From positions 372,001 through 436,000 of the forward strand of contig NZ_JBHRTR010000028.1 of NCBI RefSeq assembly GCF_042646425.1: a stretch of 64,000 nt of DNA. The letters are read 5' to 3'. Made by a program: the position numbers and the translations under genes. Shown here piece by piece: positions 1 through 12,000 of this stretch; within the stretch, counting starts at the first letter, position 1; every line of letters starts with the position of its first letter. Below the pieces are notes generated by a model. It searched no databases. It was not told where the DNA came from and saw only the letters and a list, made by a program, of their open reading frames with translations. Source of the stretch: Marinibaculum pumilum. Its GTDB lineage: Bacteria > Pseudomonadota > Alphaproteobacteria > Ferrovibrionales > Ferrovibrionaceae.

Positions 1-1
1 C

Positions 2-3000
2 GCCAACATCACGGTGGACGAGGATTCGACGGACAACGCGATCAGCGGCATCTCCGTCTCCGATTCTGACGCGCTGACCAGCAACATCCAGGTGACGATC
101 ACCGTCAGCAACGGCGACGGCCAGGTCACCATCGACCAGACCAGCGGCGTCACCGGGCATGGTACAGGCACCACCCTGACCCTGACGGGCCAGCGCACCG
201 CCATCAACACCGCACTGAATACGCTGAAGTACACGCCGACCACCGACTACAACAACCAGAACAACAGCCAGGCCAGCATCTCGCTGACCGTCAGCGATCT
301 GGGCAGCACCGGTTCCGGCGGCGCGCTGACCGACAGCGAGACGATCGCGGTCAAGGTGAACCGGGCCAACGACGCGCCGACCGTCGGATCGAATCCGGGC
401 ACGCAGGTGATCGATAGCGGCACCACGCTGACCTTCAGTGCCGCCAACGGCAACCTGATCCAGGTCGGCGACGACAAGGACATCGCCACCACCGTCACGG
501 ACCGCGAGTTTACCACCGGCCAGATGACGGTCACCGTCTCTGTCACCACCGGCACAGTTGCCGCCAGCACTGGCGGCGGCGCGGGCATCAGCAACAACGG
601 TACCGCGACGGTCACCATCACCGGCACCATCGCGCAGGTGAACGCCGCGCTCGACGGCATGGTCTATACCGCGCCGTCGGCGGACCCGGATGCCACCGCG
701 ACGATGACCGTCACGGTCGACGATGGCGGCAATGGCGGCGCCGGGGCGCTGCAGGCGAGCCTGAACTTCGACATCCAGATGTCGACCCTGAACGACCCGC
801 CGGTGAACACCCTGCCGACCGCGTTCTCGGTGGCGGAGGATTCCTCCTGGACCCAGGTGAAGGACGGCGCCAACCAGTTCATCCAGATCGCGGATTCCGA
901 CAATTTCGGCAGCAACCAGTATTCGGTGAAGCTGACCTCGATCGGCGGGCAGATGCGGCTGCAGAATGCCCAGAACGTGACCCTGAGCTTCGGCCAGGGC
1001 AATGCCAACAACACTACCGACATGACCATCACCGGCACCCTGGCCAACATCAACACGGCCCTGGAGCTGCTGCGCTTCCGCCCGACCGGCGACCTGCACG
1101 GCGCGGCCGGCGTGGCGTCGATCAAGGTGCTGACCACCGACGACCATCCGGGCGGCCTGGCCGACCAGACCGACACCGACACCCTGAACATCACCGTCAC
1201 CCCGGTGAACGACGACCCGTCGGCCAGCGGCACCTATACCGTGGCGGCGGCGACCGAGGATGCGAACGGCGGCGGCGAGACCCTCTCCACCCTGCTGGCG
1301 GCGGCCTATGCGGACGCCACCGACGACCAGGACGGCTTCACCAACAGCGATACCGGCATCAGCGGCAATGACGGCGCGACCGCGCTGAGCTTCGTGGCGA
1401 TCGTCGGTTCCACCAACTATGTCGCCGGCCAGGGCAGCTGGCAGGTGCAGAACGGCGATGCCAGCGGCTGGATCGACATTCCGGCCTCCGGCCTGTCGAC
1501 CACGTCGGCGCTGATCTTTGCCGCCGACCGGCAGATCCGCTTCGTCCCCGCGGCCGACTTCCACGGCACGCCGGGCACCCTGCAGGTCCGGCTGGCGGAC
1601 AGCTCCAACCTGGGCGCGATCTCCGCCTCCACCGGCAGCGGCGACACCAAGAACCTGAATGCCACCGGCGGCCTGGGCAATACCGGCGCCTGGTCGCCGG
1701 GCAGCGCGACGATCCAGACCAGCGTCGACAACGTCAACGACGCGCCGGCCCTGACGGCCTCATCCGCCGCCGCCGGCGTCGAGGATGTCACGCCCACCGG
1801 GCAGACCGTGTCCGCCATCGTGTCGGCGCAGTACAGCGACGCCACCGACGACCGGACGGGCATCACCGGCGGCGGCGACGCCTCCGCGTCCCTCGGCGGC
1901 ATCGCCATCGTCGGCAATGCCGCCACCACCGAAGGCGTCTGGCAGTATTCCGCCGACGGCAATACCTGGACCGATATCGGCGAGGGCGGCAGCGCCCCGT
2001 CGGACGCCAATGCGATCCTGCTGACCGCCAGCGCCCGCCTGCGCTTCGTGCCGGCGGCCGACTACAACGGCACGCCGGGCGCCCTGACGATCCGCGCCTC
2101 CGACGCGACCATCGGTTCGATCCAGACCGGCCAGACGGTCAGCTATTCGGCGACCGGGCAATGGTCGCTGACCTCCACCATCGGCGTGACAGTGGCGGCC
2201 CGCAACGACGCGCCGTCGATCACCGGCACGGCGACCAACCCGAATGTCGACGAGAATGCCGGCCTGGGCACCGGCACCGAGGGGCTGGCCCTGGTGACCG
2301 GCGCCGGCGCGACCGACGCGGTCGACTTCCTCTATCTCAGCGACGATACCTTCGGCGGCGGCACCATCACGGTGTCGATCACCGACGGCTATGTCTCCGG
2401 CGACGTGCTGTCGCTGAACGGCAGCCCGGCCGGTGTCGCCTCGACCTCCGGCGGTAACGGCGCGGCGCTGGTGATCAACCTGTCCTCGTCCGCCAGCGCG
2501 GCGCAGGTCGCCGCGATCATCGAGGCGATCCGCTACAACTCCACCTCCGACAATCCGTCCGTCTACGGCACCGACACCGATCGCGCCTATTCGATCGTGC
2601 TGAGCGACGGCAACAACAATTCCGGATCGGAGAATGCCGGCGGCCCGACCGCGCTGACCTCCAACACCATCACCGGCACGGTGACCTTCTCGGTGCTGAA
2701 CGACGCGCCGGTGGTGGACCTGAACGGCGGGGCTGCGGGCAGCGACAATTCCGTGACCTTCACCGAAGGGGCGAACGCCGCCGGCACGCCGGTGAAGATC
2801 GCCGAGAATGGCGACCTGTCCGACGCCGACAACCAGAACCTGACCCAGATGGTGCTGCAGCTCGGCGCCCTGCCGGACGGCACCGACGAGGTGCTGAACA
2901 TCGGCGGCACCGACTTCACCCTGTCGGGCACGACCTATACCAACACCGATGTCGGCAGCTTCCTGGTCAGCTACAACCCGACCACGCGGACCTTCACCAT

Positions 3001-6000
3001 CACCCCGGACGGGTCGACCGTCGCGACGGTGGCCGCGTTCGAGACCCTGCTGCAGGGCATCACCTACCTGAACAACTCGGACACGCCGAATACGGGGAAC
3101 CGCACGATCGACGTGACGATCACCGATGCCGGCCTGGACGACAGCGCCGGCGGTCAGGCGGACAACCAGCTGGGCAGCAACACCCCACGGGTCACCATCG
3201 GCATCACGCCGCAGAACGACCAGCCGCGGATCACCGGCGCCGATCCGGTCACCTTCCTGGAAAATGCGATCAACGCCGCGGCGCAGACCCTGGATTCCAG
3301 CTTCTCCATCACCGAGCCGGATTCCGCCAACTTCAACGGCGGTTCGCTGGTGGTCGGCGGCCTGGTGGCGGGCCAGGACGTGGTCTCCCTGCCGGAAAGC
3401 GCGACCGCGCCGGCGGCGCCCAGCGACGGCGATGTCTGGCGCGACACCGACGACAACAAGGTCTATGTCCGCGACGGCGGCGCCTGGATCGAGGTCGGCA
3501 CCGCTTCCGGCGGCAACGGCGCGAACTTTACCGTCAGCTTCACCACCAACGATGCCACCACCGCCCGGGTGGAGCGGGTGCTGGAGGCGCTGACCTTCGC
3601 CAATTCCTCCCACACGCCGACCCTGACCCGCACCCTGACCCTGACCCTGGACGATGGCGATGGCGACGGCACCACCCAGGCGGCGAACCTGGACGTCACC
3701 ATCACCAGGCAGAACGACCCGGCCTCGGTCACCGCCAGCGACGTGAACGTGAACGAGGGCTCCGCCACCGTCACCCTGGATGCCAGCAACGCCGCCTTCG
3801 CGGTCAGCGACCTGGACAGCCCCGGCACCTTCGGCGCGACCGTGACGGTCAGCAAAGGCGTGATCAGCGCGGTCGGCGGCTCCGGTGGCACGGTCAACGA
3901 TGTCGGCACCGCAACGGTGACGATCTCCGGCGTCACCCAGGCGCAGCTGCAGGCCCGCCTGCGGGCCCTGACCATCCAGTTCATCGACGAGCCGGCCGGC
4001 ACCCATGGCGACCCGACCCGCGCCGACTGGAACGGCAGCTTCACGGTCACCGTGGCGGTCAATGACGGCGGCTCGTCGCAGAACCGCGAAGCCACCGGCA
4101 CGATCGTCGGCGACACCGACAATGCCACCGCCAATCCCGGCGACTTCGCCTATGCCAACGGCACCGATCCGAACATCATCACCACCCGCACCATCGCGGT
4201 GACCGTCGCGGCGGTGAACGATGCGCCGATCGCCACCGCGACGACCGACGTGACCCTGACCTCGATCACCGAGGACACGGCCGACAATGCGCTGTCGACC
4301 CATACGGTCAGCAGCATCGCCGCGTCGCGCTTCGCCGACCCGCTGGACGCGATCACTGACGGCTCCAGTTCCGACAGTTTCCACGGCATCGCGATCGTCG
4401 CCAACAGTGTCGACAATGCGAAGGGCGACTGGCAGTACCAGATCGACGGCTCCGGCGCCTGGACCAATGTCGGCAACCGGACCATCGCCAACGCCCTGGT
4501 CCTGGACTCCAACGACCTGCTGCGCTTCAACCCGGCGGCCGACTATTTCGGCGCCGCGCCGAAGCTGACCGTCCGCATGGTCGAGGACGGGACCGATGCC
4601 GGCGATGCCGGCCTGCCGACCGGCGGCACGACGCACAACCTGACCGGTGCCACAGGCGGCACCACCCGCTATTCCGCCAACAGCTTCGACATCGCCGTCA
4701 CGGTGACGGCGGAGAATGACGCGCCGACCGTCGACCTGAACGGCGCCGGCGCCGGTGTGAACAACAGCGTGACCTTCACCGAGGGCGCGAATGCCGCCGG
4801 CACGCCGGTGAACATCGCCGCCAGCGGCGCGCTGGCCGATATCGACAATACCAACCTGATCCGGATGACCGTGACGGTCGGCGGCGTGGTGGACGGCAAT
4901 GCCGAGGTGCTGACCATCGGCGGCACCGCGTTCCAGCTGGGCGCCGACGCGACCAATGTCGATATCGGCGATTTCCGGGTCAGCTACGCCTCCGGCACCG
5001 GGGTGTTCACCATCACGCCGGACGGCTCGGCAGTCGACGCGGTGGCGGACTTCCAGTCCCTTCTGCAGGGCATCACCTACCACAACACGTCCGACACGCC
5101 GGCGACCAGCGACCGCACCGTCGACGTGGCGGTGACCGATGCGGGCCTGGACAATGCCGGCTCCGGCGGCGGCAACAACGAGCTGGTCTCTAACCTGCCG
5201 CGCACCACGATCTCGGTGACCCCGGCGAACGATCAGCCGCGCCTCAGCAACCTGGATCCGGTGACGTTCCTTGAGAATGCGCTGAACGACGCGGCGGCGC
5301 TGCTGGATACCTCGATCACCATCACCGACGCTGATTCCGCCGATTTCAACGGCGGTTCGCTGGTGGTCGGCGGGCTGGACGCGGACGACATCGTCTCCCT
5401 GCCGGAAAGCGCCACGGCGCCGGCGGCGCCCAGCGACGGCGATGTCTGGCGCGACACCGACGACAACAAGGTCTATGTCCGCGACGGCGGCGCCTGGATC
5501 GAAGTCGGCACGGCGGCCGGAGGCGTCGGCGCGAACTTCACCATCAGCTTCACCACGGCAGACGCGACGAAGGCGCGGGTGGAGACGGTGCTGGAGCACC
5601 TGACCTTCCGCAACAACAGCCACACTCCGACGGTCAACCGCACCCTGACCCTGACCCTGTCCGACGGCGACACCGGCGGCAGCACCCAGGCGGCCAACCT
5701 GGCGGTGACGATCACGCGGGAGAACGATCCCGCCTCGGTCAGCGCCAGCGACGTCAACGTGAACGAGGGCTCCGCCACAATCGTCCTGAACGCCGGCAAT
5801 GCCAACTTCACCGTCAGCGACCTGGACAGCCCCGGCACCTTCGGCGCCACCATCACGGTCAGCAAGGGCACGATCACCGCGATCGGCGGCGCCGGCGGTA
5901 CGGTCGGCGCGCTGGGCGGCAGTTCCGTCACGATCACCGGCGCGACGCAGGCCGAGCTGAACTCGCGCCTGCAGGCGATCACCGTCACCCTGCCGGACGA

Positions 6001-9000
6001 GCCGGCAAAGGCGGCCGGCGACCCGACCCGGGCGGACTGGAACGGCAGCTTCACCGTCACCGTGGCCGTGAATGACGGCGGCTCCTCCCAGGCGCGGGAG
6101 GCGACCGGCAGCATCGACGGCGATACCGGCGACGCGACCGCCAATCCCGGCGACTTCGCCTATGCCGACGGCAGCAACCCGAACATCATCACCACCCGCA
6201 CGATCAGCGTGGTGGTGGCGCAGGTGAACGACGCGCCGGTGGCGACCGCCACCACCACGGTGAACGCGACCAGCGTTGCCGAGGACACGGCCGATGGCAG
6301 CCTGCCGGACTACACCGTGGCCAGCCTGGCCTCCGGCCGCTTCGCCGACCCGATCGACCAGATCACCGGCGGCACGACCGGCGACAGCTTCCACGGCATC
6401 GCGATCGTCGATCACACCGTGGATGCGGCCAAGGGTGTCTGGCAGTACCAGGTCGACGGCACCGGCGCCTGGACCGATGTCGGCAACCGGGCGATCGGCA
6501 CCGCGCTGGTGCTGGATGCCAACGACAAGCTGCGCTTCAAGCCGGCCGCCAACTATTTCGGCGCCGCCACCACCCTGTCGGTGCGGATCGTCGAGGACGG
6601 CACCGATGCCGGCGATGCCGGCGTCCCGACGGGCGGCAGCCAGGTCAACCTGACCGGGGCCACCGGCGGCACCACCCGCTATTCCGCCAACGGCTTCGAC
6701 ATCACCACCACCGTCACCGCGGTGAACGATGCCCCGACCGTCGACCTGAACGGCGGTGCGGCCGGCACCGGCAACGCGGTGACCTTCAGCGAAGGCGCCA
6801 ATACCGCCCATACCCCGGTGAAGATCGCCGCCAGCGGCGACCTGGCCGATATCGACAATACCAACCTGGTCAGCATGACCCTGACCCTGGGCGGGGTGGT
6901 CGACGGCAATGCCGAGGTGCTGAACATCGGCGGCACAGACTTCCAGCTGGCCACCGACGCGACCAATGTCGATGTCGGGGCGTTCCGGGTCAGCTATGCC
7001 TCCGGCACCGGCACCTTCACCATCACGCCGGACGGCGCCACGACCGCCGCGCTGACGGCGTTCGAGACCCTGCTGCAGGGCATCACCTATTCCAACAGCT
7101 CCGACAACCCGACCGCCGGCAACCGCACGGTCGACGTGAAGGTGCGCGATGCCGGCATCGACAATGCCGGCACCGGCGGCGTCAATGGCGAGCTGGACAG
7201 CAACGAGCCGGTGGCGACCATCACCACCACGCCGGCCAACGACCAGCCGCGGCTGACCGTCGATGCCGCGACCTTCCTGGAGAACACGCTGAACCAGGGC
7301 GCGCAGTTCCTGGATACCAGCATCACCCTGACGGACGCGGATTCCGCCGACTTCAACGGCGGCTCGCTGGTGGTCTCCGGCCTGGTCGCCGGGCAGGACA
7401 TCGTCTCCCTGCCGGAAAGCGCGACAGCGCCCGGCAGCCCGAGCGACGGCGATGTCTGGCGCGACACCGACGACAACAAGGTCTATGTCCGCGACAGCGG
7501 TTCCTGGGTCGAGGTCGGCACCGCCACCGGCGGCAATGGCGCGGACTTCACGGTGAGCTTCACCTCCACCGACGCCACCAAGGCGCGGGTGGAGCGGGTG
7601 ATCGAGCAGCTGACCTTCCGCAACACCTCTGACACCCCGACCACGAACCGCACCCTGACCCTGACCCTGTCCGACGGCGATGCCGGCGGCAGCACTGCGG
7701 CGGCGAACCTGCCGGTGACGATCACGCCGGAGAACGACCCGACCTCGATCACCGCCAATGCGGTGACCGGTGCGGAAGGCAGCGCCACCGTCGTGATCGA
7801 CGCGAGCAACGCCGCCTTCTCCGTCAGCGACCCGGATGTCGGCAGCGGCACCTTCGATGCCACGATCACGGTGTCCGCGGGTACGATCACGGCGGTCGGC
7901 GGCGCCGGCGGCACGGTCGGCGCCTTGAACGGCACCTCCGTGACCATCACCGGCGCCACCCAGGCGGAGCTGATCTCCCGCCTGCGGGCCCTGACCATCA
8001 CCCTGCCGGACGAGGCCGGCACGCCGGAGCGCACCGACTGGAACGGCCAGTTCACCGTCACCGTGGTGACCGACGACAATGGCAATTCCGGCCAGCGGCC
8101 GACCGGGCTGATCGGCGACACCAACGACGCGACCGCCAATCCGGGCGATTTCGACTTCGTCGACGGGGTCAGTTCCGACCTGAAGACCACCCGGACGATC
8201 ACCGTCACGGTGGCGGCGGAGAACGATGCGCCGACCACTTCCTCGACCGCGACGGTCAACCTCACAGCGATCGCGGAGGATGTCTCCAGCGCCGCCAATA
8301 CCGGGGTCACCGTCGCCAGCTTCGCGGCTGGCCGTTTCGGCGACGCGCGCGACGCGATCACCGGCGGCTCCAGCGCCAACAGCTTCCATGGCGTGGCGAT
8401 CGTCGGCAACACCGTCGACAATGCGAAGGGGTCCTGGCAGTACCAGCTGAACGGCACCACGACCTGGACCGATATCGGCAATCGCGGCCTGTCCACCGCG
8501 CTGGTGCTGACGGCGAACGACAAGATCCGCTTCGCCCCGGCGGCGGACTATAACGGCGCCGCCCCCAACCTGACCGTGCGGCTGGTCGAGGATGGCGGTA
8601 CCGGCGTGCCGGCCGGCGGCACGGCGGTCGACCTGTCGGGCGGTGGCGCCACCGGCGGCACCAGCCGCTATTCCGCCACCGGCTTCGACCTGGCGATTTC
8701 CGTCACCGCGGTCAGCGACCCGCCGACCGTGGACCTGAACGGCGCCGGCGCCGGGACCGGCAATGCGGTGACCTGGACGGAGACCCTGGGCGCCGGGCCG
8801 AACGTGCCGGTGAAGATCGCCGAGAACGGCGCGCTGGCCGATATCGACAATACCAACCTGGTGCGGATGGTCCTGACCCTCGGCGGGCTGCAGGACGGCA
8901 ATGCCGAGGTGCTGACCATCGGCGGGACCGACTTCCAGCTGGGCACCGACACGACCAACACCGATGTCGGCGACTTCCTGGTGAGCGTGAATGCCACTGC

Positions 9001-12000
9001 CGGAACCGTCACGATCACCGCCGACGGGGCGAATTTCGACGCCCTGACCGACTTCCAGTCGCTGCTGCAGGGGATCACCTACAACAACACCTCCGGCGAC
9101 CCCACGGCGGGCAACCGCACGGTGCAGGTGACGATCCGCGACGCCGGCAACGACGACGCGGCCGGCGCCAACCAGCTGGACAGCAACCAGGCGGTGGCGA
9201 CGATCACGGTCAACCCGACCAACGACACCCCGTCGCTCAGCAATGTCGATTCCGTCACCCTGCTGGAAAACAGCCTGAACCGGAGCTGGCAGGCACTCGA
9301 TACCTCCGTCGACATCAGCGACCTGGACAGTCCGCATTTCAACGGCGGCAATGTAACGGTCACCGGCCTCGTGGCCGGCGAGGACCGGATCGCCCTGCCG
9401 ACCCATGTCGGCCAGCCGCTGAGCCCGGCCGACGGGCAGGTCTGGCAGAATTCCACCGGTGTTGTCCGGATCTACGATCAGGCGACCACCAGCTGGCTGC
9501 AGATCGGCACCGCCACGGGCGGCAATGGCACCGACTTCACGGTCACCTTCACCAGCGCCGATGCGACCCTGGCCCGGGTGGAGCGGGTGATCGAAAGCCT
9601 GCTCATGCGCAACAGTTCCGATGCGCCGACCACGAACCGCACCCTGCAGATCACCGTGAATGACGGGGGCACGGGCGGCACCTCCACTGCGGCGACCCTG
9701 CCGGTGACGATCATTCCGGAGAACGATCCGGCATCCGTCTTCGCGACCGACCTGACCGTCGACGAGGCGGGTGCCACCATCACCCTGGATGCCTCCCGCG
9801 CCGGCATCCGGATCGCCGATCCCGATGCCGCCAACGGGCTGATGAGCGTGCAGGTCAGCATCTCCGGCGCGACCTTCAGCGCGGTCGGCGGTGCCGGCGG
9901 CACGGTCAGCGGCCTGGGCAGCGGCACCATCACGATCACCGGCGCCACCCAGGACCAGCTGAACTCCCGCCTGCAGGCCCTGACCATCGCCCTGCCGGAC
10001 AGCCCCGGTGCGGCGGAGGCCGCCGACTGGAACGGCAGCCTGACCCTGACGATCCGGGTCAACGACGAAGGCAATTCCGGCCAGCGGCCGACCGCCCTGT
10101 TCGACGACACCGACAATGCCGGCGCCAATCCCGGCGACTTCGCCTTCGCCGACGGCACCTCCAACAAGCTGGCCACGACCCGCACCATCGCCGTGGTGGT
10201 CGCCGCGGTGAACGACGCGCCGGTCGCGTCGAACAGCAATGCGGTCTCGCTGCCGGCAGTGCCGTCGACGATCAGCGACGCGGCCCATACCGGGCAGGAC
10301 ATCGCCACCATCGCGACGGGCAAGTTCACCGACCCGCGCGATGCGATCCCGGGCGGCTCCGCCTCCAACAGCTTCCACGGCATCGCGATCGTCGGAAACA
10401 CGACGGATCCGGGCCGCGGCTCCTGGCAGTACCGGGTCGACGGCACCGGGCCCTGGATCGACATCGGCAACCGCTCCGCCGGCAATGCGCTGGTGCTCGA
10501 CGCCAACGACCGGGTCCGCTTCATGCCGGCCAGCGGTTTCGGCGGCGCCGCGCCGGCCCTGTCCGCCATCCTGGTCGAGAACGGCGGCACGCCGCCGGCG
10601 GGCGGCACCACGGTCGACCTGTCCGGTGGCGGCGCCACCGGCGGCACCAGCCGCTACGCGGACCGCTCCGTCCCGTTCGAGATCAACGCCTCTTCCACCG
10701 CGACCAACACCGCGCCGACGGCGGACCTCAACGGCGCGGCGGCGGGCACCGACCGGGAGATCGTGCTGCAGCAGGGCGCGCCGGGCGCCAATCCGCTGCA
10801 GAACGTCGCCCTGTTCCAGGGCACCCCGCTTGCGGATGCCGAGAACCTGAACCTGATGTCGGTCACCCTGTCGATCGGCGGCCTGGCGGACACCGGCGCG
10901 GAACTGCTGCGCCTCGACGGCCAGGCCCTGTCGCTGACCGCGCAGCAGAGCATGAACGTGACCGGCGCGTCCGGTGCGCAGCTCACCCTCTCCGTCACAC
11001 CGGGGGCGGGCGGCACCGCGACGGTGACCCTGGCGCGTTCCGGCGGCGGCGTGATGAGCCTGGCCGACGCCAATGCCGCCCTGTCCGGCATGACCTACAG
11101 CAATGTGTCCGGCAGCCCGAGCCTCGGCGTCCAGCGCAGCTTCGCGATCAGCACCGTCGATGCCGGCATCGGCGATGCCGGCGGGGCCAACCAGCTGGGC
11201 AGCAACCTGGCCACGGTGCGGGTGCGGGTCGTGACGGCCGGCGCCAACAACCCGCCGGTCGCGGTGCTGGACACCAACTCCACCGACGAATCCACGCCGG
11301 TCTCCGGCACCGCCCTGCCCAACGATTCCGATCCCGACGGCGATTCCCTGTCGGTGGACCCGCGGACCGTCGCCGGCTCCACCGGCGGCACCTTCGTGAT
11401 CCGGGCGGATGGCAGCTACACCTTTACCCCGGGCGCCGACTTCACCGGCCTGAATGCAGGCGAGTCCCGCGTGACGGAGGCGACCTACACCGTCCGCGAT
11501 CCGGGCGGGCTGACCGCCACCGCGACCATCCGCATCACGGTCAACGGCCTGAGCGGCGCCGTGCCCGCGCCGCCGGCGCCGACTCCCACCCCGGGGCCGA
11601 CCCCGACCCCGGGCGCGCCGGATCCGGCGCCGGGCCCGACGACGGGACCGACCGGTACGCCGGCCCCGGGACCCGGCACCGGCCCCGCCACCGGGCCCGT
11701 CGGCACCGTGCCGCCGACCGTCGACATTCCCTTCGGCACGCAGCCGTTCGTCACGCCGGGCCTCGGCCCGGCTGGGGCGCCGGCCGGTCCCGGACCGGCC
11801 GGACCCGCGGCCGGGCCCGGCGTCGCGCCACCGACCTTCAACTTCGCCAATTTCGACCCCTCCACCCTCAGCAATATCGCCACGGCAGCCGGCGGCAACG
11901 GCTTCAGCCGCACCGGCGATCCGCGGGACAACCCGGTGCGCCTGACCGTGGCGCTGGATGCCCAGGTCGTGGGCGATACCGGCGCGCAGACCTTCAGCCT

